Positions 35,541 through 45,477 of a stretch of DNA of 64,000 nucleotides are shown here, piece by piece (the first letter of the stretch is position 1; each line of letters starts with the position of its first letter). The translations under genes and the position numbers were made by a program. The notes below the pieces were generated by a model. The model did not search any database. It saw nothing but the letters and a program-made list of their open reading frames with translations, and was not told the DNA's origin. Origin of the DNA: Ferruginibacter sp. GTDB taxonomy: Bacteria > Bacteroidota > Bacteroidia > Chitinophagales > Chitinophagaceae. The stretch covers positions 1 through 64,000 of the forward strand of contig JAHBTP010000002.1 in the NCBI GenBank assembly GCA_019638485.1. Direction: 5' to 3'.

Positions 35541-36296
35541 ATGAAATTACTGGAAGGAAAGGTTGCCATTATAACCGGCGCAGCGCGCGGTATAGGGGAG
35601 GCTATGGTAATAAAATTTATCGAGCATGGAGCACGTGTGGCATTTACTTATGTGAGTGATAGCAGTGCTGAAAAAGCTCGTGCAATTGAAGAAAAAGTGA
35701 AGGCCATGGGAGGAGAAGCCATATCATACAAAACAAATGCCGGAGATTATGCCGCCTGCGAAGCATTGGTGAACGAGGTGGTGAACAAATTTGGTGGGAT
35801 AGACATCTGTGTAAATAATGCAGGAATTTCTAAAGATAATTTACTACTCAGGATGACTCCCGAACAATGGGATGAAGTGATGAATGTAAACCTAAAAAGC
35901 GTATTTAATATGACCAAACAGGTTATTCGTCCAATGATGAAAGCCCGCTCCGGTACTATCATTAATATGAGCAGTGTAATTGGTGAAATGGGTAATGCGG
36001 GGCAGAGCTCTTATGCAGCCAGCAAGGCCGGGATTATCGGATTTACAAAAAGTGTGGCAAAGGAACTGGGAAGTCGAAATATTCGGTGTAATGCCATTGC
36101 GCCCGGATTTGTGGAAACAGATATGACGTCTTATTTGAAAGAAGGAGAAAGCGCAGAAAAATATAAGGCCGGAATTCCTCTGGGCCGCTTTGCATCTACC
36201 GAAGATATAGCCTGTGTGGCTTTGTTTTTAGCATCACCGATGTCTTCTTACATTACCGGACAAACGATTAGCGTTTGCGGCGGATTGAATATTTAA
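35541..36296 (+). CDS. fabG: 3-oxoacyl-[acyl-carrier-protein] reductase
   Basis: 251 residues, short-chain dehydrogenase/reductase. The NADP(H) loop TGAARGIG is at residues 12-19, NNAG near 92-95, and the catalytic Ser144/145, Tyr158 and Lys162 (SYAASKAG). The tail IAPGFVETDM and the final GQTISVCGGLNI match FabG. It reduces 3-oxoacyl-ACP in fatty-acid elongation. The family is broad, so another SDR substrate is possible, but fit and length favour FabG. Confidence 0.9.
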   Translation: MKLLEGKVAIITGAARGIGEAMVIKFIEHGARVAFTYVSDSSAEKARAIEEKVKAMGGEAISYKTNAGDYAACEALVNEVVNKFGGIDICVNNAGISKDNLLLRMTPEQWDEVMNVNLKSVFNMTKQVIRPMMKARSGTIINMSSVIGEMGNAGQSSYAASKAGIIGFTKSVAKELGSRNIRCNAIAPGFVETDMTSYLKEGESAEKYKAGIPLGRFASTEDIACVALFLASPMSSYITGQTISVCGGLNI

Positions 36297-36465
36297 ATGT
36301 ATTGCTATTAAAGTAAGCACGAGAAAAGCACCTCGTAAAATAGTTAAGCGTGTGATTTGTTAGAGAATTTTTTATGTGCTAAAAAGGCAGCACTTTTCAT
36401 AACACAGCGAAGAGCAGACCTAATGCACGAGATAAACCAAGCGTATATAAAATCATAAATTAAAA

Positions 36466-38184
36466 ATGCGGGTATTCATAATCGTTAGTTTAATAATCAT
36501 TTTATGTCCAGGTCATTTATTTTCCCAGCAATTTCAGTGGGCATCAAGTGGAGATAACCTGAATGGAGGCGTTAGAGCGTCTGTATTAGATAGAGAAGGA
36601 AATATTATTGTTGCAGGAGTTGCTAATATGCCGATGTATTATACCGGAGAACAACATTTGTATTCTTCTGTGGGCGACTCGGTTAACATCGGTGTGGGTG
36701 ATTTTATGTTCTTAGCCAGTTATACACCCGATGGTGCAATTAACTGGGTGCGGGAGATAAGAGGCGCAGATGACCCGGTGGGAATGGGGTTGGATAGAGA
36801 GGGAAATATTGCCGTATTGGCTTACAATAGAAACAATCCGGAGTTTAGAGAAATTAATACCCGGGTTAATGATGCAAAATATTTTGTGTTGCATATATCG
36901 CCGCAAGGCAAAACAATAAAAGTAGTTTCAGACACCTTGAGAATATTGAATGACCCCATACGCTTTATGGTAAATAAGGCAGGCGATTATTTGATAACAC
37001 AAACAGAATATAAACAATTAGATATCGGGAAAGGAGTTAATGAAGAAGTGGGTTTTTTTGTATTACATAAATTGAACAGCGGATTAAAAAGAGTTTGGAC
37101 AGAAACGATCAGGCGTATTGGTCAGCATGGATATTTTCCGCAAAGTATTTGGATAGATGAAGCACCCAATGGCGATGTGTATTACGTAGTATCCGTTACT
37201 GAGGGTGCTTTGTTTGGGAATAAAAAAATGATTGCTCCTGTTGTAGATAGTGTAACAGAATATAATTTACCTTATGAAGCTTATTTGGCTTGTTATAATA
37301 AGGATGGCAAGATAAAGTGGGTAAAGGCTTCGGGAGGAAAAACAATTTTCTCCTCGCTAAAGGTTACATCATCCGGTGTTTATCTTGGAGGCCACATACA
37401 GAATAATTTTGACTTTTTCGGAAGACAAATAGACACCACCGGAAAGAAAGGAATGGTATTGGCCGCATTTGATTTGCGTGGCCATTTGAAGTGGGCAGAA
37501 ACGACAACAGCTAATACAATCTTGGCCCTTGCAGTGGATCAGAAAGAAAATATTTATGCTATAGTAGAAAGTAAAATTTCTTATCCGCAAAAACAGATCT
37601 TTTATAACGATACATTGAAGAATGTATATGAATCTTTGTTGTTGGCAAGTTTTGATGCAAAAGGAAAGTACAGATGGATAAAGCATACAAAACTACCAAT
37701 GAGTACAAATGAAACGCCGAATTTACTAACCGATGATTGTGGAAATATTTTTATATCAGGGGAATTATGGTGGGTGATGAAAGCAGAAATGAAATGGTTT
37801 GATGCTGCTTTAGTAAGAGGATTTGGTTACGGCCCGATGCCGTTTGTTGGGAAAATAAAAAACACCTTACCGGCAGATATAAAAAAGACACCACAACAAT
37901 TATGTATAATCAGCCCTGCACCATGGAATATTATGAACTATCCAAATCCGTTTCGGGAAAGAACAACCGTTCAATATAAGGTTACTTATGATGATAAAAA
38001 TGTTTCCTTATCCTTGTTTGATATCAACGGGAAGTTAGTTCGTGTTTTGTTTACAAATAAACCCCATAAAGCCGGGGTGTTTAACTATATATTATATGCT
38101 GCAAATTTACCGGTAGGGGTTTATGTGTTGGTACTTCGCGGAACAGAGGCTGTTGCAACAGAAAAAATTGTAGTGCAGCAGTAA
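36466..38184 (+). CDS. Secreted beta-propeller-like protein with T9SS sorting domain
   Basis: 572 residues. A signal peptide (about 1-20, LCPGHLFSQ) precedes repeated segments of about 50-60 residues of the 'LDREGNIIVAG...YTPDGAINWVREI' kind, which resemble SBBP/WD-like propeller blades. The last 75 residues form a type A T9SS sorting domain (NYPNPFRERTTVQY ... SLFDINGKLVR ... GVYVLVL). It is probably exported by T9SS and surface-attached or released. No enzyme motif is seen. Confidence 0.85.
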   Translation: MRVFIIVSLIIILCPGHLFSQQFQWASSGDNLNGGVRASVLDREGNIIVAGVANMPMYYTGEQHLYSSVGDSVNIGVGDFMFLASYTPDGAINWVREIRGADDPVGMGLDREGNIAVLAYNRNNPEFREINTRVNDAKYFVLHISPQGKTIKVVSDTLRILNDPIRFMVNKAGDYLITQTEYKQLDIGKGVNEEVGFFVLHKLNSGLKRVWTETIRRIGQHGYFPQSIWIDEAPNGDVYYVVSVTEGALFGNKKMIAPVVDSVTEYNLPYEAYLACYNKDGKIKWVKASGGKTIFSSLKVTSSGVYLGGHIQNNFDFFGRQIDTTGKKGMVLAAFDLRGHLKWAETTTANTILALAVDQKENIYAIVESKISYPQKQIFYNDTLKNVYESLLLASFDAKGKYRWIKHTKLPMSTNETPNLLTDDCGNIFISGELWWVMKAEMKWFDAALVRGFGYGPMPFVGKIKNTLPADIKKTPQQLCIISPAPWNIMNYPNPFRERTTVQYKVTYDDKNVSLSLFDINGKLVRVLFTNKPHKAGVFNYILYAANLPVGVYVLVLRGTEAVATEKIVVQQ

Positions 38185-38730
38185 TTGAGATGATGAGAAG
38201 CTTTTCAATACAAGGCATCAATACCCAAAAACGATAGGGAATTTCTAGAGGCACCCTCCCCGCATTAAAAACTAAATAGGTAGCCATTGGTTACCGGCAA
38301 TGCAGCAAGTAACAATGGTAGGGTTAACGCGAATTATTAAAGCAAATTTGTTTTACAGTTTGGCAGGAACAAGCACGATGAGCGAGAGGTTACAGGTTGA
38401 TTAATTTACACATTTAATATTAAATTGCTAACTGGCAGAGCCACTAAAGCAGAGCTGACTTACAATAACAAACCCCTCCTAAAATGTTTTAAATACCCAA
38501 CAAGTTACCCGTATCGGGTATTGTTTTTGCTTTCATTTTATCGGAACTTACATTCACAAAACCGCTTTTTTACGTCTTATCCCACTGCCTGAGGTTGCCT
38601 CCCGAGACGCTTAAACTAAAAATATTATCAAAAATTGCTAAAATAATTAGTGTTTATAAAATAAATATTTTAACTTTGTTGCCTCATTTAATTTTACAAC
38701 AAACAGATACATCAATTTAAACCGAATACA
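38185..38730. other. Long intergenic region upstream of recA
   Basis: 546 bases without a credible gene. It contains a palindrome TACCCG-TAT-CGGGTA (38506-38520) followed by TTGTTTTTGC, which could be a weak terminator or an operator, and the recA promoter box at 38671-38678. No riboswitch or known RNA was recognised. No LexA-like site could be assigned. Confidence 0.5.
38671..38678 (+). promoter_or_regulatory. -7 box of recA
   Basis: TAACTTTG fits TAnnTTTG. The ATG is 52 bases downstream, a longer leader than at most genes here. Confidence 0.5.
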
Positions 38731-39729
38731 ATGAGTAATGCAGAAAAATTAAAAGCGCTTAAACTGACCATTGACAAGATTGATAAAGATTTTGGAAAAG
38801 GATCAGTTATGATGATGAATGAAAAGGCACATATTGAACAGGAAGTTATTTCAACCGGCTCAATCGGTTTAGATATTGCCCTTGGTGTTGGCGGACTACC
38901 TAAAGGAAGGGTTGTTGAAATCTATGGTCCGGAATCATCCGGTAAAACAACACTGGCCATCCATGTTATTGCCGAAGCACAGAAAAAGGGAGGTATGTGT
39001 GCTTTTATTGATGCAGAACACGCCTTTGATAGCGTATATGCGCGCAAGTTAGGTGTGGATATTGACAACCTGCTTATTTCACAGCCCGACTATGGTGAGC
39101 AAGCGCTTGAAATTGCCGATAGGCTTATTCTTTCAGGGGCACTTGATGTTGTTGTGATTGATTCTGTAGCTGCGTTGGTGCCTAAAGGTGAGCTGGAAGG
39201 AGAAATGGGTGATAGTAAGATGGGATTACAAGCAAGATTGATGAGCCAGGCCTTACGTAAACTAACAGCCACTATTTCCAAAACAAATTCATGTTGCATT
39301 TTTATAAATCAGTTGCGTGAAAAAATCGGAATTATGTTTGGCAATCCCGAAACAACTACCGGTGGTAATGCACTTAAATTTTATGCCTCTGTTAGATTAG
39401 ATATACGCAGAACGGCACAGATAAAGGATGGCGATGAGGTGGTTGGAAACCATGTTAAGGTTAAAGTGGTGAAAAATAAAGTAGCACCACCTTTCCGTCA
39501 GGCTGAATTTGATATTATTTATGGAGAAGGAATTTCTAAAACAGGTGAAATTGTTGACCTTGGAGTTGATTTTGGTATTTTGCAAAAGAGCGGAAGTTGG
39601 TATAGTTATAATGGCGATAAGTTAGGACAGGGAAGAGACTCGGTGAAACAGTTAATGATTGACAATCCTGCATTGGCAACAGAAATTGAAGGGAAGATTA
39701 GAGAAAAGGTAAAGGAAATGACTTCTTAA
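38731..39729 (+). CDS. recA: Recombinase RecA
   Basis: 332 residues. It forms ATP-dependent filaments on single-stranded DNA for homologous pairing and the SOS response. Walker A GPESSGKT is at residues 66-73, Walker [14 protein letters not shown] follows, and loop regions [16 protein letters not shown] and [19 protein letters not shown] are intact. The C-terminal acidic tail is short, ending KVKEMTS. Single gene with its own promoter and terminator. Confidence 0.98.
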   Translation: MSNAEKLKALKLTIDKIDKDFGKGSVMMMNEKAHIEQEVISTGSIGLDIALGVGGLPKGRVVEIYGPESSGKTTLAIHVIAEAQKKGGMCAFIDAEHAFDSVYARKLGVDIDNLLISQPDYGEQALEIADRLILSGALDVVVIDSVAALVPKGELEGEMGDSKMGLQARLMSQALRKLTATISKTNSCCIFINQLREKIGIMFGNPETTTGGNALKFYASVRLDIRRTAQIKDGDEVVGNHVKVKVVKNKVAPPFRQAEFDIIYGEGISKTGEIVDLGVDFGILQKSGSWYSYNGDKLGQGRDSVKQLMIDNPALATEIEGKIREKVKEMTS

Positions 39730-39753
39730 TTTTTTTATTGAGTAAGATGTTTT

Positions 39754-39780
39754 AAGCTGCCGGATTAGGGCAGCTTTTTT
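39754..39780 (+). terminator. Terminator of recA
   Basis: A perfect eight-base-pair stem AAGCTGCC (39754-39761) / GGCAGCTT (39769-39776) with a seven-base loop is followed by a T run. Confidence 0.88.
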
Positions 39781-39828
39781 CTTTATGCCATCTTTCTCTG
39801 ATATCGGATATTTGCAAAAACATTTTTT

Positions 39829-40728
39829 TTGAAGCCGAGGCTCCTGGCACATATTGCATTATTGCTCACGAATTTCTTTTTTGCAGCAAATTTTTCAGCT
39901 ATTAAGTTCCTGATGAATAAATCATTGGTTGAACCATTTGGCCTTAATGTAATGCGTGCAGGATTTACCGCAGTGTTGTTATGGAGCTTTTTCTTTTTTA
40001 AAAAGACATTTGGACAAATCCAACGAAAAGATTGGCCCCGATTTATTTTGTGTGGTATTACAGGAATAGCCGTGAACCAATTGTTATTTTTAAAAGGACT
40101 TCAACTTACTTATCCCATTCATGCCGCCTTGCTCATGTTGGTAACGCCGGTTATAATTACTATTGCTGCTGCATTTTTTCTTCAGGAACCGCTTAATGTT
40201 TCAAAATGGATTGGATTAATAATGGGGATTGCCGGAGCGACGATATTAATTTCTGGCCGTAAAGTGGGAGCCACAGCATCCAGTCCGGTTTTGGGAGATA
40301 TTTTAGTAATAATAAATGCAATTTCTTATGCTGCATATTTTATATTGGTAAGGCCGCTTATGGAGAAATATCCACCTGTTGTTATTCTTCGTGTAATCTT
40401 TACCGTTGGTTTAGCTTTTATTATTCCGGTTGGATTAACAGAATTTATTCGTACACCTTGGGCAGAGTATCATTTATTGGATTGGTCTGTTATGTTTTTA
40501 ATTGTGGTGTGTGGTACCCTCCTGGCTTATCTCTTTAATGTATTTGGAATAAGGCATCTGGGAGCATCTATTGCCGGAAGCTACATTTATGTTCAACCGG
40601 CCTTTGCTACTATTATTGCTATGATTGCATTAAACGAAAAACTATCATGGGTGGAAGCCTTGGCGGGGCTTCTCATTTTTTCAGGGGTATATTTTTCAAA
40701 TAAAAAAGCCAAGCGGATACATGGTTAA
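39829..40728 (+). CDS. EamA-family drug/metabolite transporter
   Basis: 299 residues with ten predicted membrane helices in two EamA repeats (about 8-138 and 155-293). Typical elements are FAANFSAIKFLM, GLNVMRAGF, FLKGLQLTYPIHAALLMLVTPV and the mirrored second-half PAFATIIAMIALNEKLSWVEALAGLLIFSGVY. It exports or imports small metabolites, substrate unknown. TTG at 39829 is used as the start because no upstream in-frame ATG fits. Confidence 0.88.
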   Translation: MKPRLLAHIALLLTNFFFAANFSAIKFLMNKSLVEPFGLNVMRAGFTAVLLWSFFFFKKTFGQIQRKDWPRFILCGITGIAVNQLLFLKGLQLTYPIHAALLMLVTPVIITIAAAFFLQEPLNVSKWIGLIMGIAGATILISGRKVGATASSPVLGDILVIINAISYAAYFILVRPLMEKYPPVVILRVIFTVGLAFIIPVGLTEFIRTPWAEYHLLDWSVMFLIVVCGTLLAYLFNVFGIRHLGASIAGSYIYVQPAFATIIAMIALNEKLSWVEALAGLLIFSGVYFSNKKAKRIHG

Positions 40729-40730
40729 TT

Positions 40731-41222
40731 TTAAAGTTTTGGGTATTCAAAAAAGGAAAATTGTTTTTCTGAAAAGGAGAAATCTTGCCAACTTGTAATT
40801 TTGCTTTGTATAGCAAACACAGCACAAGGCGGCATGTTGTCAATGCTTATATTATTGAAGAGCCCGTTTACAAAATCTGTTATACCGGGATTATGGCAAA
40901 TGATGATGGCTGAGTTTATCTGCGGTTGCAGTAATGAAATAATTTGAGAGATGACGCTATCGGATGCAAGATACAATGCTTCTTTTTCAGTGTATTGGTT
41001 AGTATCTATGGCAAAAGTGTTTATAAAAGCCATTGCCGTTTCTTTTGCACGCATTGCAGTGCTGGTAATAATTATGTCCGGATGTATTTTCTTCTCTTTC
41101 AATACTGATGCAATAAACAAGGCCTCTCTTTTCCCCCGGTCAGTAAGTGAGCGGGAAATGTCTAAGCCGTTGTGGCTATATTGTTCTGCACTGGCATGTC
41201 GTACCAAAACGAGGGTTTTCAT
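40731..41222 (-). CDS. sixA: SixA-type histidine phosphatase
   Basis: 163 residues, histidine phosphatase superfamily. Catalytic Arg8-His9 (VRHASAE) is followed by LTDRGKREA, the ITSTAMRAKETA segment and the second His in IICHNPGITD. SixA removes phosphate from phosphohistidine in phosphotransfer proteins, and small relatives may act on other phosphates. It converges with the EamA transporter, two bases apart. Confidence 0.88.
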   Translation of the reverse strand: MKTLVLVRHASAEQYSHNGLDISRSLTDRGKREALFIASVLKEKKIHPDIIITSTAMRAKETAMAFINTFAIDTNQYTEKEALYLASDSVISQIISLLQPQINSAIIICHNPGITDFVNGLFNNISIDNMPPCAVFAIQSKITSWQDFSFSEKQFSFFEYPKL

Positions 41223-41260
41223 TGTATAAATGTATTTACATCTGACGATTTCTTTTTACA

Positions 41261-41294
41261 TTGTGCTATTAAAGAAAATTGATAAATATTTTTG
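41261..41294 (+). promoter_or_regulatory. Promoter of the cytochrome-c-like lipoprotein gene
   Basis: TTG (41261-41263) and TATTTTTG (41287-41294), spacer 23 bases. The ATG at 41298 starts only three bases after the box, so the message would be practically leaderless. Confidence 0.45.
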
Positions 41295-41297
41295 ATT

Positions 41298-41639
41298 ATG
41301 AAGTTTAAGTTTCTTTTGACAATTATGTCTTCTGTTTTATTCTTTGTCTTTTGTTCTTCATCTAAGAAATCCTCGGTAAATAAAACGGCTATTACCTACA
41401 CAAATAATATCCAACCCTTATTTTTAGCAAAGTGTGCCCCGTGCCACTTTCCTGAAAAAGGAGGAAAGAAAACACCATTCAACACGTATGAGGCGGTTGC
41501 AGACGAAATTGATGAGATAGTTACCAGGGTTCAACTTCAGCCTGGACAAAGACATTTTATGCCAAAAGACGGAGATCGCTTAAGTGAGAAAGAAATTCAG
41601 ATGATAAAAGATTGGCAGACCGGAGGCTTAGTGAAATAA
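41298..41639 (+). CDS. Small c-type cytochrome-like lipoprotein
   Basis: 113 residues. A lipoprotein signal with Cys19 (FVFCSSS) precedes a single heme-binding CAPCH motif (Cys46, Cys49, His50), and a Met in HFMPKDGDRL may be the second heme ligand. It is likely anchored in the periplasm and may carry electrons or be a cytochrome-domain fragment. ATG at 41298 is chosen over the in-frame TTG at 41292, which lies inside the promoter box. Confidence 0.82.
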   Translation: MKFKFLLTIMSSVLFFVFCSSSKKSSVNKTAITYTNNIQPLFLAKCAPCHFPEKGGKKTPFNTYEAVADEIDEIVTRVQLQPGQRHFMPKDGDRLSEKEIQMIKDWQTGGLVK

Positions 41640-41667
41640 TATTCGCCATTGAAAGGAAATGAATTTG

Positions 41668-42444
41668 TTATTCTGAAAGATTAGACCTTGCTTGTTCGTG
41701 CAAATAATCTTTTCTTTTCAGTACGAAATTTCTACCTAAGTAAAGTCGTTTAACTTGATCATCATTTGCCAAATCTTCTGCTGTTCCATCTTTAAATATT
41801 TTTCCATCAATTAAAAGATAGGCCCGATCGCAAATGGACAAGGTTTCATTCACATTATGATCAGTGATAAGAATTCCGATATTTTTATATTTTAACTTGG
41901 CAACAATTTCTTGAATATCCTCCACGGCAATGGGGTCAACTCCGGCAAAAGGCTCATCTAATAAAATAAATTTTGGATTAACAGCCAGCGCTCGTGCTAT
42001 TTCAGTACGTCTGCGCTCTCCACCGCTGAGGGTATCTCCATTATTTTTTCTTACATGATTTAGTCTAAACTCCGATATCAATTCTTCGCATTTGGCTCTT
42101 TGTTCTTCTTTATTTAATGTAGTCATTTCCAACACGGCTGCAATGTTATCTTCAACAGAGAGCTTTCTAAAAACGCTGGCTTCTTGTGGAAGGTAACCGA
42201 TTCCCATTTTTGCACGTTTGTACATGGGTAGCCGGGTAATATCTTTATCACCAATCATTACCTTGCCGCTATCCGGCTTAACTAACCCAACAACCTGATA
42301 GAAAGAAGTTGTTTTTCCGGCTCCGTTTGGACCCAACAGCCCAACGATTTCTCCTTGTTCTACGGTAAATGAGACACGATTTACCACCGTGCGGCTACCA
42401 TAAACTTTTACCAAATCATGTGTGGAAATACTTAGGTTCACCAA
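41668..42444 (-). CDS. lptB: LPS export ABC transporter ATP-binding protein
   Basis: 258 residues. Walker [10 protein letters not shown], signature [15 protein letters not shown], Walker [14 protein letters not shown] and the switch His ([19 protein letters not shown]) are all present. The [11 protein letters not shown] stretch is diagnostic for LptB, which powers lipopolysaccharide transport with LptF and LptG. Those partners are not in the window. Single gene. Confidence 0.95.
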   Translation of the reverse strand: MVNLSISTHDLVKVYGSRTVVNRVSFTVEQGEIVGLLGPNGAGKTTSFYQVVGLVKPDSGKVMIGDKDITRLPMYKRAKMGIGYLPQEASVFRKLSVEDNIAAVLEMTTLNKEEQRAKCEELISEFRLNHVRKNNGDTLSGGERRRTEIARALAVNPKFILLDEPFAGVDPIAVEDIQEIVAKLKYKNIGILITDHNVNETLSICDRAYLLIDGKIFKDGTAEDLANDDQVKRLYLGRNFVLKRKDYLHEQARSNLSE

Positions 42445-42592
42445 AAGTTATTTTGACAAAAATAGACCATCGGCCACATCTTAGCATAATTTTAATTTAA
42501 TCATATACGGAGAGCGCAAAAAATAGCGTTTTATTACAGGTATTTTAACATTGCTTAGTAAGCCATATATTTACATCCATTTTTACTTACCC

Positions 42593-43546
42593 ATGAAAGT
42601 AATAGACCACATTAAAGACGCAAAGAACACGCTTATTTCTTTTGAAATTCTCCCACCGGTTAAAGGAAAGGGAATTCAATCCTTATTTAATTTGCTTGAC
42701 CCCTTGATGGAGTTTAAGCCGGCCTTTGTGAATGTTACCTATCATCGAAGCGAACATATTTATAAGAAAGCTTCTGAAAATTCTTTTCAAAAGGTAATAG
42801 TTAGAAAGCGTCCGGGTACAGAAGCTATTTGTGCGGCTATAATGCATAAATATGATGTGGATACGGTTCCGCATCTGATATGTGGTGGCTTTAGTATTAA
42901 TGAAACAGAAGACGCACTGATTAACCTTCATTATTTAGGTATTGACAATGTTTTGGTGTTGCGTGGTGATGCGGCAAAGAACGAATCATCTTTTGAGCCT
43001 GAACCGGATGGGCACAAATTTGCTATTGATTTATTGGAGCAGGTGGTGAGGTTAAATCATGGTATGTATATGGAGGCCGATTTAAAGAACTCAGCTCGTA
43101 CCAAGTTTTGCATTGGTGTAGCAGGATATCCCGAAAAGCATTTTGAAGCACCCAATATGCAAAGTGATTTACAATATCTAAAAAATAAAGTTGATGCCGG
43201 TGCTGATTATATTGTAACACAAATGTTTTTTGATAATGAAAAGTATTTCAATTTTGTAAAAAACTGTCGTGAAATAGGAATCCAGGTGCCTATCATTCCC
43301 GGACTTAAACCTATTTATACCCGTAAGCAATTAACCTTGCTTCCCAAAACTTTTCATATTGATATTCCTTTAGCCCTAAGCAGCGAAATGAATAAATGCC
43401 AAACGGATGCTCAGGTTGCCGAGTTGGGAGCAGAATGGTTATTACATCAGTCTAACGAGCTAAAAAGAGCAGGTGTTCCGGTTTTGCATTATTACACCCT
43501 TGGCCGTCCGGAAATTGTGGCTAATGTGGTGCGACAGGTTATTTAA
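42593..43546 (+). CDS. metF: Methylenetetrahydrofolate reductase
   Basis: 317 residues, FAD-binding TIM barrel making 5-methyl-tetrahydrofolate for methionine synthesis. The N-terminal SFEILPP, the NVTYHRSEH loop, LVLRGDA and GADYIVTQMFFDN are characteristic. ATG at 42593 gives the conserved N-terminus; the frame also opens at TTG 42551. It converges with the PpiC gene. Confidence 0.94.
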   Translation: MKVIDHIKDAKNTLISFEILPPVKGKGIQSLFNLLDPLMEFKPAFVNVTYHRSEHIYKKASENSFQKVIVRKRPGTEAICAAIMHKYDVDTVPHLICGGFSINETEDALINLHYLGIDNVLVLRGDAAKNESSFEPEPDGHKFAIDLLEQVVRLNHGMYMEADLKNSARTKFCIGVAGYPEKHFEAPNMQSDLQYLKNKVDAGADYIVTQMFFDNEKYFNFVKNCREIGIQVPIIPGLKPIYTRKQLTLLPKTFHIDIPLALSSEMNKCQTDAQVAELGAEWLLHQSNELKRAGVPVLHYYTLGRPEIVANVVRQVI

Positions 43547-43554
43547 GCGGGGTA

Positions 43555-45459
43555 TTATTTTAGCAAAGAAGTTAAAACAGCATCATTAATCTTTACCGGA
43601 TATTTCTTTCTAAGTTGATTAACCCATTGGTCTTCCAATTCTTTTTGGTAGTCATTGATAACCGAGCCACGTGCGTCTTCTAAACTTTTTATTTCTCCTG
43701 CCGGATATACTTTCCAAACCTTGTAAAAGGTGAAGGAGCCATCGAGATTCTTTTTTATTTCACTCACTTCTCCTTCAGTAGGATTGGCAACTCCCGAAAT
43801 CTGTGATAATTCAAGCCTGCTGCTGTCTGCATATACATCAGGAATATCTGTGCTAATCAACCTCCAATTGCTGCCGTTTAATAACATGGTGCGCGCATTG
43901 TTTAATTCTTTTTCATCAGCAGAAAAAAAGCTTGTTAGGGTAATACTTTTTTCCCATACGTATTGTTTTGCATGTGCTTTATAAAAGCGTTCCTGGCCTG
44001 CGGAATCTAAAGAAGCCTTTGACCAAACATTTTCTTCCATAGCCTCGAACAACATATTCCCATCTTCAAACTCTTTCATCTGAAAAGCAAAAGTTTGATT
44101 ATAATCTTCAAGGTGCTCTTTATAATAATCTAATGTAACCTGGTCCACAAACTTTTTCCATAAAGCTTTTCCGTTGTCTGATTTATTAAGCCCCGAATTA
44201 ATCCCATAATCGCGCACATAGGTTAGCCAATCTGTACCGGTAAATGATTTGTTTTTAAAAGAGATTAATTTTTTATTACTGATAGGGAACCGAGAAACAT
44301 CCTTCATAGACGGCTCTGCCATAATAGTATCTATATATGTAAATAGCACATCTTGGGGAACAGCATGGGTTTCCTTTCTTTCGGTTTCTGTAGCTATTTG
44401 TTTGAAGAATTTTTCTTTACTGGATTGTATGCGATTATCTTTAAGCACCTTTTGTTTTATTTCATATTCTAACGATAAATTATCCGCTCCATTATAAGGT
44501 ATTTGGTTTATTCGCTTTACGATGTGTATTCCAAATGGGGTTTGAAATGGTTTAGTAAACGAGCCATCTTCTTTTAAAGCAAAAACATGGCTTTCAAAAT
44601 CAGTATCGTATTTTCCGCCTGAAAAAACAGGAAGTTCACCACCGAGGGCATAACTAAGTTTGTCTTCACTAAACTGGCGGGCGGCCTCATCAAACGGTAG
44701 CCCATTTTGGAGAAGTTTGTAAACGGAGTCAGCCTTTTTTTCAATAGCAGTTCTCGTTTCACTATTGGCATCAGGGGGAAAGGTGAATAGGATTTGAGCC
44801 ACTTTCCATTTTCCTTGATTGGGTCTTTCGTTCAATAATTTAAAAATGTGCCATCCGGTAGAGCCTTTTTGTGGAGTTGAAATATCTCCAACATGGAGGG
44901 CGTAAATGGTATTTTCAAAAGAATAGGGTATTGAAAAGACAGATAGATAGCCCAAATCACCGAAGTTAGCAGGTGCTATTTTTTTTGATTCATCAATGAT
45001 GTTTTCATAATCCTTACGATTCTTTTTGAGTTGACTGTAAATATAATTTATAGCTTTTTCTGCTTGAGGCTCACTTTCTAAGGGAGCCATAAAGTGCAAT
45101 ACGTGCATCTCCTTAGCACTTCTGTTAAGCGCTTCTTTTACCAACGATTGAGTAGAGGCTTCATCGTTTAGATAATTGTCTTGTACCTGGATACGAAAAT
45201 TTTTTAGGTCTTCTTTAATTTGGTGGAGGGTGTCAAGGCGCTGATCACGTGCTGCCTGAACTTTTAGTTTAAATGTGGTGTATAAATTTAGATAGTCGTG
45301 AATAGCTTGCGAACTGTTATTTGTTTCTATTTTGTTTTTATTAAAAGCAGTTAAAAATTCGGCTTTGGAAACACTATGCTTTCCATAGGTAAATAAGGTC
45401 TGTGCTTTTGTACTCAACATTAAGCAAAGACACAAAGCCGGCAGGGCAATATATTTCAT
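43555..45459 (-). CDS. Periplasmic peptidyl-prolyl isomerase with tandem PpiC domains
   Basis: 634 residues. A signal peptide (about 1-19, LMLSTKAQ) precedes a helical chaperone-like segment. Two parvulin-type PpiC domains follow (about 115-215: MHVLHFM ... FGDLGYLSVFSIPY ... GWHIFKL; about 218-315: VAQILFTFP ... FDEAARQFSEDKLSYALGGEL ... PFGIHIVK), and a helical tail. It fits the SurA-like role of guiding outer-membrane proteins. It starts 18 bases after the thioredoxin-like gene stop, forming a two-gene envelope-folding unit. Confidence 0.9.
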   Translation of the reverse strand: MKYIALPALCLCLMLSTKAQTLFTYGKHSVSKAEFLTAFNKNKIETNNSSQAIHDYLNLYTTFKLKVQAARDQRLDTLHQIKEDLKNFRIQVQDNYLNDEASTQSLVKEALNRSAKEMHVLHFMAPLESEPQAEKAINYIYSQLKKNRKDYENIIDESKKIAPANFGDLGYLSVFSIPYSFENTIYALHVGDISTPQKGSTGWHIFKLLNERPNQGKWKVAQILFTFPPDANSETRTAIEKKADSVYKLLQNGLPFDEAARQFSEDKLSYALGGELPVFSGGKYDTDFESHVFALKEDGSFTKPFQTPFGIHIVKRINQIPYNGADNLSLEYEIKQKVLKDNRIQSSKEKFFKQIATETERKETHAVPQDVLFTYIDTIMAEPSMKDVSRFPISNKKLISFKNKSFTGTDWLTYVRDYGINSGLNKSDNGKALWKKFVDQVTLDYYKEHLEDYNQTFAFQMKEFEDGNMLFEAMEENVWSKASLDSAGQERFYKAHAKQYVWEKSITLTSFFSADEKELNNARTMLLNGSNWRLISTDIPDVYADSSRLELSQISGVANPTEGEVSEIKKNLDGSFTFYKVWKVYPAGEIKSLEDARGSVINDYQKELEDQWVNQLRKKYPVKINDAVLTSLLK

Positions 45460-45477
45460 ATCCGAATATATTTTAGT

